DNA of 64,000 nt from Limosilactobacillus fastidiosus (GCF_014145505.1 NZ_JACIUZ010000019.1:62001-126000), one strand, 5' to 3'; shown: positions 26,838-35,965, counted from the first letter of the stretch. Made by a program: numbers and translations. Notes: generated by a model not told the origin, from the sequence alone.

Positions 26838-27171
26838 TTATCCACCACTTTCAACATCTTATCCACAGAGTTATCCACAAGAAGCTTATATATGTTCTTA
26901 ATATCCCGAATGTTCGGCAGTAAGCCCTGCATGAAATCGTTTTCCTAAAATTGACTTATCCACAATTATTAACAGAAACAAACGTTCGTTAATTTTCGTT
27001 TGAAGCATTGATATATCAACGATTTTAGTTAATATAATTTAATTTCTTCCACTTATCCACATACCTAGCATTAACTTGTGGATAAGTTTTGCACATCTTT
27101 AATTACTGTTACTATAGCATATCTATATATAGGGGAATATTTTAACTCATTTTTCCACTGACTTTTCCACA
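26838..27171. other. Cluster of DnaA boxes upstream of rlmH
   Basis: Within 334 mostly non-coding bases there are five perfect TTATCCACA boxes in either direction: 26859-26867, 26871-26879, 26956-26964, 27053-27061 and, reversed, 27077-27085. Good relaxed matches (TTWTNCACA) are at 27087-27095 and 27163-27171, and 8 of 9 matches at 26838-26846 and 27151-27159. Another TTTTCCACA is at 27312-27320 in the end of the pgpA gene. The density rivals that at oriC 25 kb away. The region also carries AT-rich tracts. A DnaA-titrating or DnaA-regulated site is the natural reading. Confidence 0.75.
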
Positions 27172-27290
27172 GGAAAATTAATCAGTAATTTGAAGCTAAA
27201 AATAACACGGATCGTGGTTCATTAATCACAATCTGTGGTTAACTGAATAATCAAATAACTAAACGTTAAATTATTCGTTTTTTTCATGAA

Positions 27291-27788
27291 TCAGGCATAC
27301 TTATGAGCAATTTTTCCACAAACTGCGGCAACAATCGCTGACAGGAGATCATCTATAAAGGTATTAACATGTAGATCAGACGTATCAAATTTCTTCATGA
27401 TTCCCGACTTTACCCGATCGAAATAACCGAAGTTAGTCGTCCCGATCGTCCCGTAAATCGTCGCAATCTGTAACGCAATTGTTTCATCAACACCGAATAC
27501 TCCCGCATCATTTTTGATGATTGAGGCTAGAGGTTCATCTACCTGTCCTTCTTCAGTCAGTCGATCCAATTCGAGCATCACCATTGCGTTATTCATCAAT
27601 TCACGTTTGTGCATAACGTCAACAACAGCATCTTCACATTCCTTTAGTGTAACTTGGGGTTCGTACTGGTGTTGTGTTTCATAAACAATCTGTGCTAAAT
27701 CATTCTGCGTCACTCCACGTTTTTTTAATCGATCTACCACAAAATCATAGGCCTTCGTGTCTGGATATTTAAACTTAGGATTATTCAT
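27291..27788 (-). CDS. pgpA: Phosphatidylglycerophosphatase A family protein
   Basis: A 165-residue protein of the YutG/LtrC branch of the PgpA family, predicted to dephosphorylate phosphatidylglycerol phosphate, the step before cardiolipin synthesis. The GTIGTTNFGYFDRVK and FIDDLLSAIVAAVCGK segments are typical of the Gram-positive branch, which has fewer membrane segments than E. coli PgpA. I take ATG 27788, with GAGGAG 9 bases upstream, rather than a start 18 codons earlier. It sits between htrA and rlmH, separated from htrA by a terminator-like hairpin. Enzymatic activity of this branch is less well tested than for E. coli. Confidence 0.85.
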   Translation of the reverse strand: MNNPKFKYPDTKAYDFVVDRLKKRGVTQNDLAQIVYETQHQYEPQVTLKECEDAVVDVMHKRELMNNAMVMLELDRLTEEGQVDEPLASIIKNDAGVFGVDETIALQIATIYGTIGTTNFGYFDRVKSGIMKKFDTSDLHVNTFIDDLLSAIVAAVCGKIAHKYA

Positions 27789-27837
27789 AATTAAGTTCTC
27801 CTCATTCTTGATAGTATTTTTATTATAAAGCAAAAAT

Positions 27838-27872
27838 TGCATTACCTTATCCTAAATGAATAAAGTAATGCA
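27838..27872 (-). terminator. Terminator-like hairpin after htrA
   Basis: TGCATTAC/GTAATGCA stem (27838-27845 with 27865-27872), extended by A/T pairs, followed on the minus strand by a T-rich run. It ends the walR-htrA transcript or lowers read-through into pgpA. Confidence 0.65.
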
Positions 27873-27893
27873 GTTTCCTCTATATCCTATTTC

Positions 27894-29141
27894 TTACTTT
27901 GATAACTCTAGTGTTGCTGTATGCGGTTGTCCATCACGATAGTACGTTACTTTAGCGGTGTCGCCAATTTTGTATTTGTACAGAGCAGTCTTTAATGAAC
28001 TGGTATTTGTAATTTTATCATTACCAAACTTAGTAATAACATCATACTGTTCTAACCCTGCTTTTTGTGCTGTCGAACCACTCTCAACATCCATAATCAC
28101 AACTCCCTTATCCACACTTGACGGAAGTTTCAAGACTGACTTTTGCTGATCAGTTGTTACTCGGCTTAAGTCAATCATACTAATTCCAAGTGATGGTCGC
28201 GAAACCTTTCCATTCTTGATCAATTGATTAATAATCTTAACCACTTCATTACTAGGGATTGCAAATCCCATCCCCTCAACAGAAGAACCATCACTACTGC
28301 CTGCTAGTTTCATTGAGTTAATCCCAATTACTTGTCCAGCCATATTAATCAACGGACCACCAGAGTTACCTGAGTTAATTGCAGCATCAGTCTGAATTAC
28401 GGAAGTTAGCGTCCCATCCGTTCCACTCTTTAATGTCCGACTCTTTGCAGAAATAATCCCTTTCGTAACGGTATTGGCATATTCGCTTCCCATTGGTGAA
28501 CCAATCGCCAAAACATCTTGACCAGCTGCAATTGAGTTTGAATTACCAAATTCAGCAACGGTTTTAACATTTGCTGAATTAATCTTTAATACTGCTAAGT
28601 CGGTAGCGGCATCAGAACCAACAAGACTGGCATTCACCTTCCGACCATTACTTAAAATTACCTGTAGTGCATTTGACCCCTTAACAACATGGTTATTAGT
28701 AACAATATAGGCGGAGTTACCACTCTTTTTGTAAATTACTCCAGAACCCTCACTTGCTGTCTGTAGTTTTCCGGAATTCTGGGAACTATCAGAATTAGAA
28801 GAGTCACCGCTAATCTGACCACCGAATAACCCCATAATCCCTTGATCAGAAGATTGAACTTCCTGCTTGTTAATAACACTGACAACGGCATCTTTAGTCA
28901 AATTATAGGCCTTTGTAGCTTGACTATTCAAATCTGCCTTATTCTTATTTACTTCAGTTCCACCAGACTTATTAGAGCCTGCTGGAACATTAGTACTTGT
29001 AGTTTGAACATGATTTTCAATTACGTTGCCGATCCCTAGAGACAGACCTCCACCAACCAATCCGGCCAGAAGCCCGACTCCAGCGACTTTCAACCAAAAC
29101 TTATTTTTCATATTCCGTGGGTTTTGGTTTTGTTCCCTCAT
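27894..29141 (-). CDS. htrA: HtrA/DegP-like serine protease
   Basis: A 415-residue membrane-anchored protease and chaperone that degrades misfolded exported proteins at the cell surface. It has a basic N terminus, one membrane segment (about 14-36), a Ser/Asn/Gln-rich linker (to about 130), then a trypsin-like domain with the triad His in IVTNNHVV, Asp in ATDLAVLKI and Ser in NSGNSGGPL, and one C-terminal PDZ domain (about 310-410). It lies directly after the wal block, the standard position in lactobacilli, and is probably under WalR control. ATG 29141 has a TTGGAGGAG site. Confidence 0.96.
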   Translation of the reverse strand: MREQNQNPRNMKNKFWLKVAGVGLLAGLVGGGLSLGIGNVIENHVQTTSTNVPAGSNKSGGTEVNKNKADLNSQATKAYNLTKDAVVSVINKQEVQSSDQGIMGLFGGQISGDSSNSDSSQNSGKLQTASEGSGVIYKKSGNSAYIVTNNHVVKGSNALQVILSNGRKVNASLVGSDAATDLAVLKINSANVKTVAEFGNSNSIAAGQDVLAIGSPMGSEYANTVTKGIISAKSRTLKSGTDGTLTSVIQTDAAINSGNSGGPLINMAGQVIGINSMKLAGSSDGSSVEGMGFAIPSNEVVKIINQLIKNGKVSRPSLGISMIDLSRVTTDQQKSVLKLPSSVDKGVVIMDVESGSTAQKAGLEQYDVITKFGNDKITNTSSLKTALYKYKIGDTAKVTYYRDGQPHTATLELSK

Positions 29142-29235
29142 TTGGTAACTCCTCCAATCTTTTAATCATCATTTTAAATATATCGCTAATCTTTGAAATT
29201 TTCTTGAAGTTTTATTTGCTATTCAGTAATTCCTA

Positions 29236-30045
29236 TTATAGGCTTAAAAGCTTACTTGGTTTATCTGGTTCGGCATCCTCAAGTTGAAAATCATGGTTAA
29301 CGCCAAAATCATGTTTTTCCATCATCGTTGCAACGGTTAAATGGGCCAGTGAACGCATGTTATTGTGCTGACTCCTGTGACCCAAAAAAATCCGCTTGGT
29401 TCGCGAACCCAGAACATCCATTAAAGCATCTGCTCCCTCTTCATTAGAAAGGTGTCCAGTATCACTCAAGATCCGCTGCTTTAATGGCCAGGAATAAGGT
29501 CCCATCCTTAACATTTCCGTATCGTGGTTACATTCCATTAAGTAGGCATCCGCATTACGAATCGTACCCTCAACTCGATCAGAGACATAACCAGTATCCG
29601 TAATAATACAAAAAGTTTTGTTATTATGATGAACTTGGTAAAATTGTGGTTCCGCTGCGTCGTGCGATACAGCAAAGCTCTCAACATCAATATCTCCCAG
29701 ATCTTTAACACTATTTGGGGCAATAATATGTTTTTGCTCTAGTGGAACTTTCCCAATCTTACTTGTCATTGCATCCCAAGTTTCCTTATTTGCGTAAATA
29801 TCCATTCCATAACGGCGCGCAAGAACTCCAACACCATGACAGTGATCAGTATGCTCATGAGTCACAAAAATTGAATCGACGTCTACTAGTGAACGGTTAA
29901 TCTTCGCCATCAGATTCTCAATTCGCTTCCCACTCAATCCAGCATCAATTAAGATTCGGTGATTATTCGTTTCCAAGTAGGTTACATTTCCCGCACTCCC
30001 ACTTGCCAAAATACTGTAACGTAATGGATCTTGTTCTGTCACCAC
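29236..30045 (-). CDS. walJ: WalJ/YycJ (VicX) metallo-beta-lactamase-fold protein
   Basis: A 269-residue cytosolic metallo-hydrolase. The zinc motif THEHTDHCHGVG (HxHxDH), a downstream His in AVSHDA, the Asp in ITDTGYVSD and LGHRSQHN fit the YycJ subgroup, which is implicated in coordinating cell wall and DNA replication or as a 5'-3' DNA exonuclease in mismatch repair. The start is GTG 30045, with AAAGGAG 6 bases before. It follows yycI by 11 bases in the wal operon. Confidence 0.94.
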   Translation of the reverse strand: MVTEQDPLRYSILASGSAGNVTYLETNNHRILIDAGLSGKRIENLMAKINRSLVDVDSIFVTHEHTDHCHGVGVLARRYGMDIYANKETWDAMTSKIGKVPLEQKHIIAPNSVKDLGDIDVESFAVSHDAAEPQFYQVHHNNKTFCIITDTGYVSDRVEGTIRNADAYLMECNHDTEMLRMGPYSWPLKQRILSDTGHLSNEEGADALMDVLGSRTKRIFLGHRSQHNNMRSLAHLTVATMMEKHDFGVNHDFQLEDAEPDKPSKLLSL

Positions 30046-30056
30046 AAATTACTCCT

Positions 30057-30899
30057 TTACTTCCGATTTAGTGCTTCCGTATTAACGCTAGTTGTAATGT
30101 CCTTCATAATGGTACTATTGAATGCATTGATGGAAATTCGATCAACCGCACCTGAATTCTTCGTTTTTATTTCTGCAACCCAGGTTGGAATATAAACGTT
30201 TCGGTTATCAGTATTAGTACTTAATAAACGGGAATATCCTAGCTGAACCCACCGAATTCGTGAATTATTAGGAATTTGATTATGCTTATATAACCAAACG
30301 ACAGCTCTCTTTTGGCTAATGGTAGATGATTCTGGCCGAAGAATCTTTACCCCTTCCAAAAACGTCTGGGTGTATCCAGTAACTTCATGATTCGAATTTA
30401 CCCGAAAGCGAATTTGTCCATCCCCGTTCATTACCGGCCAGCCTTCAACTATTTGTGTATATACAATCACCCGCTTAGTTGAAAGGTAAGGATTATATCG
30501 ATAATGCTTTCCCAATGCAACTTGGTGAGTATTATGAATTAATTCATTTAGTCGAACATTAGGTGTTTCAATATTTATATTAAGCGGCTCACTAAATTCA
30601 CTCGTCAAAGTATTATTAGAGAAATGGGTCTCTTGACCATGTAGTCGAACAGCAGCATTATCTAGTTGTCCATCTTCTGCCGAACGGTAACCGGAAAGAT
30701 AGTACCCATTTTGATGACCACTTTCTAATTTCCCATAACTAATTGAATCGTCTTTCATTTCCTTCAAAATAATAGATGAACGGCCAGTCTGGTTATTTGT
30801 TACGATAAAGCGATTTTCAACTAGTAATGAACTAGCAATAATTACATCAAATAACAGGAAAGCAAAGAAAAAGATCCATTGAATTCGTTTAAAGTTCAC
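30057..30899 (-). CDS. walI: WalI (YycI), regulator of the WalK kinase
   Basis: A 280-residue protein with an N-terminal membrane segment (about 8-27) and an extracytoplasmic YycH/YycI-type domain. In Bacillus, YycI and YycH bind WalK through their membrane helices and modulate its activity. The start GTG 30899 follows GAGGAGG. The gap from yycH is 14 bases and to walJ 11 bases, so all are in one operon. The C-terminal strand TWVAEIKTKNSGAVDRISINA is typical. Confidence 0.92.
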   Translation of the reverse strand: MNFKRIQWIFFFAFLLFDVIIASSLLVENRFIVTNNQTGRSSIILKEMKDDSISYGKLESGHQNGYYLSGYRSAEDGQLDNAAVRLHGQETHFSNNTLTSEFSEPLNINIETPNVRLNELIHNTHQVALGKHYRYNPYLSTKRVIVYTQIVEGWPVMNGDGQIRFRVNSNHEVTGYTQTFLEGVKILRPESSTISQKRAVVWLYKHNQIPNNSRIRWVQLGYSRLLSTNTDNRNVYIPTWVAEIKTKNSGAVDRISINAFNSTIMKDITTSVNTEALNRK

Positions 30900-30913
30900 T
30901 TTTCAATGCCTCC

Positions 30914-32206
30914 TCACTTTTGTAACTCAGTGTAATCAACCCACTGTCCACGATAATCAACAAAGTAGGTTGGTATTAGCCTAACGGTAGTATTATTGTT
31001 TGTGTTTTCCTTCCAAAGATAACCAATCCGAATCCCCTTAACATCCTTAAGCCTGTTATTTGTCCGCAACTCGTTAAAAACCGTCGTGGTAGATGGGAGG
31101 CGAACTGGCTTCTGGTTAATTGGCAATGGAACTTGGATACTGTAAAGACTTAGCCAGGTTTTGTTCATACCATTAGTTTTCGAGGACATTCGAATATCGC
31201 CATAACCGGCAGAGTTAAAGATTGGGAATCCTTCAACATAACTCCGGTAATTAATAGTTCGTTGATGATCACTAATTTCATCATAGCGTAAGTTATCCAT
31301 TGGAATTCCCATTTTCGCAATCCGACTAAAGAAATAACTTGCCAATTGACTTGATTTAGGAACGTCATCTCGACCTACATAATTTTCATAACGAACCGTT
31401 CCATTTTGGTGATTATAAATTACCCGTTTATTTTCACCATCACGGTAAACAGTCGTCTTACCCTTATATTCGGTGGAAATTGAAGACTGTTTATTTGTAC
31501 TAATAAGATTTTGACTTAAAGTATCAATATTCTGAACAGTAACTTGATACCCAAAGACTGGTAACGTAAAACTCCTAGGATAAAGTAGCATTGTCTGTCC
31601 ATGGATTATTTTATGATCAACTTCTACTTTGCTTGTTCCTTTAACCAGTGAATTTAAACTACTATTCTTTTTTGCCCGATTAACTCGTACTCGGTAAATT
31701 TTATATCCATGGTCAGCTAACAAGTAAATATTCCGCGGATTATTTAATGGGATTAAGATGTGATCAATTTGCTTAACACGACTCGTATCAATTGATTGCG
31801 AGAATGTTTCGTTAAAGATTGTTCCCGTAACGCTGTCAGAATAACTTATCATTAATGATTTTGGTTGATGAAGATAACCAAGATACACATCACTATTATC
31901 ACTCTTTACCAGGCTTACTCGGCCAAGCTGACAACTACGTAATTGCCGCTGAACGGTAGCAATCAAATTCTTCTTTGAACTATATAGCAAAAACTGCTGC
32001 TGATCTGCATTGACATGAACTACCTGAGTTGGCAGATACAGGTCACCCATAGATTGAGTTGTATTGAGATTTCGAGAATTCGAACTATCCTTTGTTCGTT
32101 CATACTGAACAGGGTTGGACCAAATAGCAGCGGTTAAAAATAAACTAATAATAACTACAATAGTTAACGCAATAGCTAACCAATTAGTTTTGATCTTCTT
32201 GATCAT
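30914..32206 (-). CDS. walH: WalH (YycH), regulator of the WalK kinase
   Basis: A 430-residue protein with a single N-terminal membrane segment (about 8-30, WLAIALTIVVIISLFLTAA) and a large outside part with two YycI-like domains. It partners WalI and WalK. I choose ATG 32206, with GAGGGGGA upstream and the basic MIKKIKTNW start usual for the family; a longer frame to 32299 adds 31 residues that lie fully inside walK. The start overlaps the end of walK by 23 bases, so translation is probably coupled. Confidence 0.92.
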   Translation of the reverse strand: MIKKIKTNWLAIALTIVVIISLFLTAAIWSNPVQYERTKDSSNSRNLNTTQSMGDLYLPTQVVHVNADQQQFLLYSSKKNLIATVQRQLRSCQLGRVSLVKSDNSDVYLGYLHQPKSLMISYSDSVTGTIFNETFSQSIDTSRVKQIDHILIPLNNPRNIYLLADHGYKIYRVRVNRAKKNSSLNSLVKGTSKVEVDHKIIHGQTMLLYPRSFTLPVFGYQVTVQNIDTLSQNLISTNKQSSISTEYKGKTTVYRDGENKRVIYNHQNGTVRYENYVGRDDVPKSSQLASYFFSRIAKMGIPMDNLRYDEISDHQRTINYRSYVEGFPIFNSAGYGDIRMSSKTNGMNKTWLSLYSIQVPLPINQKPVRLPSTTTVFNELRTNNRLKDVKGIRIGYLWKENTNNNTTVRLIPTYFVDYRGQWVDYTELQK

Positions 32207-34052
32207 CCCACTCGTCCCCCTCTTCATATGGTACGTATGGTAAGGAAATATAAAAAGTCGAACCCTTTCCTTCAACACTATCAACCCAAATTTGACCACC
32301 TAGCATATTAATAACTTCCTTGGAGATTGCAAGTCCAAGACCGGTTCCTCCTTGCTTCCTGCTGCGTGCTTTATCAACACGGAAGAAACGATCAAAAATA
32401 TGACCTAAATCTTTACGCGGTATTCCTAGTCCCTGATCAGAAATACTCATAATGACGTGATTATGGGTTTCTAGTAATCGTGCAGTAATTACCCCACCAT
32501 CAGGAGAATACTTGATCGCATTATTCATGATATTATCGATAACTTGAGTAAACTTATCCGTATCAATTTCAACCCATAAGTCTTTCTTCGTAAAGAACCG
32601 TTCAATTGTGTACTTCTTCTTTTTAGGGTCTTCTTCTTTTTTTATAATCATATCAAATCGATCAAGAATATAGTTAAAGAGCTCATTGATATTAACGTAT
32701 TCTAGATTTAACTTTGTTGTCCCAGCATCCATCCGCGACAGGCTTAATAAGTCATTGATCATCCGGATCATTCGTTCAGTTTCATCCTGAACAACTTTCA
32801 AGAACTGCGGCGCAATTTCCCTATCTTGCCATGCACCATCGTTTAAGGCTTCCACATAACTCTTTACACTAGTTAATGGTGTCCTCAATTCATGGGAGAC
32901 ATTAGAAACGAATTCTTTCCGTTCCTGTTCCTCCTTTTGCTGACTAGTAACGTCATGAAGAACACAAACAAGTCCACTAACAAAGCCTGATTCTCGTTGA
33001 ATTGGCGAAAAATATGCATTTAGGATTAAGTTACTTCCTGAATTTGACATATCGAGAATCATTTCTTTTTGTTCGCTATTAACAAGCTGACGAACTGTAT
33101 AGTCATGACGAATATCAAGGACATCAATAATTGATTTACCGATTAACTCATCTTCATGTTCGACTCCTAGCAATTGGAGAGCCATATTATTTACGATTGT
33201 TACATTTCCTCGACGATCTGTCGCTAAAACACCATCCGACATATGTGAAAGAACGCTGTCTAGTCGTCGTCGTTCGGAATCACTCGACTCTTGTGCTTCT
33301 TCAACCCGAATAGACAAGTTATTAACGGCACCAGCAAGCTGACCTAGTTCATCATTCCCCATTACCCGAACTTGTCCAGAAAAATCACCACGAGCAATCC
33401 TAAGTGTTTGCTTACGCATTTCTTCAATTGGTCGAGTTATTTCTTGGGAAATAATAATTGCCAGAAGCAACCCAATCACAATTGTAATCAAAGCAGCCGA
33501 AAGGTAGATTAACGTAATGCTATTAATATTAGAATAGACACTCTCTAAACTTGCACGAAGATAGACAACACCAACTACGTTATTATTACTATTATCCACT
33601 AATGGAATAATGTTAACGTAATACCGAGTATGGTTACCGTTATCGTAAACATTTTCTGCATGTGAACGATTATTAACTAAGGTTGTTTTTACCATCTGGT
33701 CAGTTGTCTTTTGTCCGATCATATTCCGGTTATCAAAATTACTGGTTCCCCGCACAACACCTTGACTATCAATTACCCGAATCTCTGAAATATTATTATT
33801 GTTAACCTCAGCTAGAATTTGTTTAATCTTCCGGTTAGCCTTTTTATGATTAGAACTTACTAACTGTTCACTCAATGAATTATCAACATAGGAAGGTAAT
33901 TCAATTGTCTGTTTAAATGTATTTAGGTTTTGATGCTCTAATTGACGCACAAAAACCGCCCCAACGCATTCCAGTGTTAATATGAGCATTAACACGAAAA
34001 CGAGAGCGATTTTAAAACGAATCGATTGGTAAAATTTTAATTTACTGTTCAC
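32184..34052 (-). CDS. walK: WalK sensor histidine kinase
   Basis: A 622-residue sensor kinase controlling cell-wall hydrolases. Order: membrane segment (about 12-34), extracellular PAS-like (Cache) domain (about 35-180), membrane segment (about 182-202), HAMP (about 204-256), cytoplasmic PAS (about 265-370), HisKA with the phosphorylated His in NVSHELRTPLTSV (near 388), and HATPase_c with NAIKYSPDGG, DQGLGIP and GGTGLGLAIS. It starts 13 bases after walR. Length and layout match the WalK family fully. Confidence 0.97.
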   Translation of the reverse strand: MNSKLKFYQSIRFKIALVFVLMLILTLECVGAVFVRQLEHQNLNTFKQTIELPSYVDNSLSEQLVSSNHKKANRKIKQILAEVNNNNISEIRVIDSQGVVRGTSNFDNRNMIGQKTTDQMVKTTLVNNRSHAENVYDNGNHTRYYVNIIPLVDNSNNNVVGVVYLRASLESVYSNINSITLIYLSAALITIVIGLLLAIIISQEITRPIEEMRKQTLRIARGDFSGQVRVMGNDELGQLAGAVNNLSIRVEEAQESSDSERRRLDSVLSHMSDGVLATDRRGNVTIVNNMALQLLGVEHEDELIGKSIIDVLDIRHDYTVRQLVNSEQKEMILDMSNSGSNLILNAYFSPIQRESGFVSGLVCVLHDVTSQQKEEQERKEFVSNVSHELRTPLTSVKSYVEALNDGAWQDREIAPQFLKVVQDETERMIRMINDLLSLSRMDAGTTKLNLEYVNINELFNYILDRFDMIIKKEEDPKKKKYTIERFFTKKDLWVEIDTDKFTQVIDNIMNNAIKYSPDGGVITARLLETHNHVIMSISDQGLGIPRKDLGHIFDRFFRVDKARSRKQGGTGLGLAISKEVINMLGGQIWVDSVEGKGSTFYISLPYVPYEEGDEWDDQEDQN

Positions 34053-34065
34053 AACTGACTAGCCT

Positions 34066-34770
34066 CTAATTTTGATCAGGATTTGCTAAGTAGTAACCCA
34101 CACCACGGCGAGTAATTAACCACTGGGGATGACTTGGATTATCTTCAATCTTTTCCCGTAATCGTCGAACAGTAACGTCAACAGTTCGAACATCACCGAA
34201 ATAATCATAACCCCAGACCGTTTGCAATAAGTGTTCACGATTAATTACTTGTCCAATATGTTCAGCTAAGTAATGAAGAAGTTCAAATTCCCGATGAGTT
34301 AAATTAATATTCTCACCGCGCTTAGAAACTGTATATGCTTCTGGATGAATTATTAAATCGCCAACTTGAATGTCTGTATTATCCTCTTCCGCAGGCGCTT
34401 TAACCGCTGCTTGACGACGAAGATTAGCCTTTACCCGTGCCACTAATTCTCTATTAGAAAAAGGCTTCGTAACATAGTCGTCTGCACCAAGTTCTAATCC
34501 AAGAACCTTATCCAATTCAGAATCCTTAGCAGTAACCATAATAATTGGTGTGGTATGTTTTGCTCGTACTCGTTTAGCCACTTCAAGGCCATCGATTTTA
34601 GGGAGCATTAAATCCAAAATAATTAAATCAGGATTTTCACTTTCAATTTTTTCTAAGGCTTCTTCACCATCAAAAGCAACAACAACCTCATAGCCTTCTT
34701 TTTCAAGATTAAATTTGATGATATCAGAAATTGGCTTTTCATCATCAACAACTAAAACTTTCTTTGCCAT
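34066..34770 (-). CDS. walR: WalR response regulator
   Basis: A 234-residue OmpR-family regulator. The receiver domain (about 2-117) has the acidic pair DDE at the start, the phosphorylated Asp in LIILDLMLP (near 53) and the Lys in [10 protein letters not shown]. The winged helix (about 133-230) has [15 protein letters not shown] and [16 protein letters not shown] use ATG 34770, which gives the canonical [11 protein letters not shown] start; GTG 34788 is too far upstream. It is usually essential in low-GC Gram-positives. Promoter -10 at 34892-34887. Confidence 0.97.
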   Translation of the reverse strand: MAKKVLVVDDEKPISDIIKFNLEKEGYEVVVAFDGEEALEKIESENPDLIILDLMLPKIDGLEVAKRVRAKHTTPIIMVTAKDSELDKVLGLELGADDYVTKPFSNRELVARVKANLRRQAAVKAPAEEDNTDIQVGDLIIHPEAYTVSKRGENINLTHREFELLHYLAEHIGQVINREHLLQTVWGYDYFGDVRTVDVTVRRLREKIEDNPSHPQWLITRRGVGYYLANPDQN

Positions 34771-34886
34771 ATCAATACTTACCTCCACATAGGTATAATT
34801 GATTCTTTAACCATTGGTTACGATTCAAATTAATACGATATCAAAGACGGAAATTAGCTATAAAATCGCCTTTTTATTCTTTCAAC

Positions 34887-34895
34887 ATTATACCA
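34887..34895 (-). promoter_or_regulatory. Promoter of the wal operon (extended -10)
   Basis: On the minus strand TGG-TATAAT (34895-34887) is an extended -10 element. A -35 is poorly matched. The 5' leader to walR would be about 110 bases. The same GATGTGGTATAAT string occurs at the small HTH gene promoter. Confidence 0.6.
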
Positions 34896-34930
34896 CATCA
34901 GTAATAGAGCAATTTAATTTCAAATCTTTA

Positions 34931-34959
34931 TTGACAATGTAAATAAATAATGATATCTT
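34931..34959 (+). promoter_or_regulatory. Promoter of the first tRNA-Lys gene
   Basis: TTGACA (34931-34936), 17-base spacer, TATCTT (34954-34959). The start point would be near 34966, 24 bases before the tRNA. Confidence 0.75.
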
Positions 34960-34989
34960 TATACATGTTCTGATTGAACAGGTTTTTAT

Positions 34990-35062
34990 GGGCAGTTAGC
35001 TCAGCTGGCAGAGCAACGGACTCTTAATCCGTGGGTCCAGGGTTCGATCCCCTGACTGCCCA
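34990..35062 (+). tRNA. tRNA-Lys (anticodon CTT), copy 1
   Basis: A 73-base cloverleaf. The acceptor stem GGGCAGT pairs with ACTGCCC and leaves discriminator A at 35062; the D arm is AGCTCAGCTGGCAGAGCA, the anticodon loop ACTCTTAAT with CTT reading AAG, and the T arm GGGTTCGATCCCC. CCA is not encoded. The sequence is identical to the copy at 35966-36038. It has its own promoter and terminator. Confidence 0.97.
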
Positions 35063-35076
35063 TCAGAGGTTTACAA

Positions 35077-35102
35077 GATCACCATTTTGGTGGTCTTTTT
35101 TT
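35077..35102 (+). terminator. Terminator of tRNA-Lys copy 1
   Basis: GATCACCA/TGGTGGTC stem (one G-U pair) directly followed by a run of T residues on the plus strand, 14 bases after the tRNA. Confidence 0.85.
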
Positions 35103-35114
35103 GTTCTTCTTATT

Positions 35115-35142
35115 AAAAAACTGGGAATAATCTCTTCCCAGT
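35115..35142 (-). terminator. Terminator of the HAD-like gene
   Basis: ACTGGGAA/TTCCCAGT stem (35120-35127 with 35135-35142) followed on the minus strand by a T run, 7 bases past the stop codon. Confidence 0.85.
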
Positions 35143-35149
35143 CACTCAT

Positions 35150-35800
35150 TTATGCCCCTTCCAGTTCATTATCTTCCCATACTTTTCGAATCATTGGATA
35201 CTTAAGATCCCCAATCTGGCTAACTTGATATTTTGCTTTTTTAAGTTCTTCAGCATCTCCAACACCAATTGAAATCACACCGGTTTCATTCATTAATTTT
35301 ATTTCATTAGTCTGGGAGCCTATTCCAACACAAGCAGCTGGTTGAACGTCTAATTCTTGACTCGCTTCTAAATAGGGATTTTCTTCATCCAAAGGTGAAA
35401 CAAAGGCATCCACAAAATCATCTATTTTTAGTTTCTGTAAGATCTCCTTTGCATGCTCGTCAATATCATTAATAGCAATATTTACGTAATGGTCATAAAA
35501 GTTATTTAGTAATTGTTTAGCCCGTGGATAGAGCCTATCCTCACCAATTCCTGCTATTACTTTACTGTACATCTCGTATTGCTCATTTAATAGTTCAACC
35601 TTATTATCTATATTTGTCACATTAAAATGCTTTAAAATAAGGTCTAATGCTTGGTGTCGCTGTACTCCTGCCAATTGATTTGCCATTTTTCCTGGTAATC
35701 CCATCCCAAATTCGTACATTGCTAAATCACACCAAGCCTGAAATTGAAGACCATCAGTATCTAAAATAATATGGTTTAAACTGAGAATTGCACCTTTCAT
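35150..35800 (-). CDS. HAD-superfamily beta-PGM-like protein lacking catalytic residues (pseudoenzyme)
   Basis: A 216-residue protein with the overall length and cap-plus-core layout of beta-phosphoglucomutase. Aligned by eye to pgmB in this window, FDLDGVIADT becomes LSLNHIILDT, so the nucleophile Asp is Ser7 and the acid/base Asp is Asn9. SASKN becomes INDIDE, the Lys of KPDPEIY is lost (DEENPYLEA), and the Mg-binding LEDAQ becomes IGSQT. All four HAD motifs are thus gone while the frame is intact and has a terminator and ribosome site (AAAGGA, ATG 35800). It is probably a binding or regulatory protein, not an enzyme. It lies between two identical tRNA-Lys genes. Confidence 0.8.
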   Translation of the reverse strand: MKGAILSLNHIILDTDGLQFQAWCDLAMYEFGMGLPGKMANQLAGVQRHQALDLILKHFNVTNIDNKVELLNEQYEMYSKVIAGIGEDRLYPRAKQLLNNFYDHYVNIAINDIDEHAKEILQKLKIDDFVDAFVSPLDEENPYLEASQELDVQPAACVGIGSQTNEIKLMNETGVISIGVGDAEELKKAKYQVSQIGDLKYPMIRKVWEDNELEGA

Positions 35801-35915
35801 TACTGTCATTCCTTTACTCTAATTCTTTATCCTTACTTTACAGATTCTAGTAATGATATTCAATTACTTATTCACCACTTTTAACCAACTAATTTTATTT
35901 TATTTAAAAAAGAGC

Positions 35916-35947
35916 TTGCAAAATCAATTAAAGATTGATAATATAAT
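35916..35947 (+). promoter_or_regulatory. Promoter of the second tRNA-Lys gene
   Basis: A consensus TATAAT (35942-35947) lies 18 bases before the tRNA. The best -35, TTGCAA (35916-35921), is 20 bases away, which is longer than normal, so the -35 is uncertain. Confidence 0.5.
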
Positions 35948-35965
35948 ACCTGTTGTCAATGATAT

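Noticed and set aside
26837-26932. N-terminal extension of RlmH by 32 residues from an upstream ATG
   Set aside because: TTG 26836 gives exactly the family length of 159 with a ribosome site; the extension would be translated from DnaA boxes and is not part of the family.
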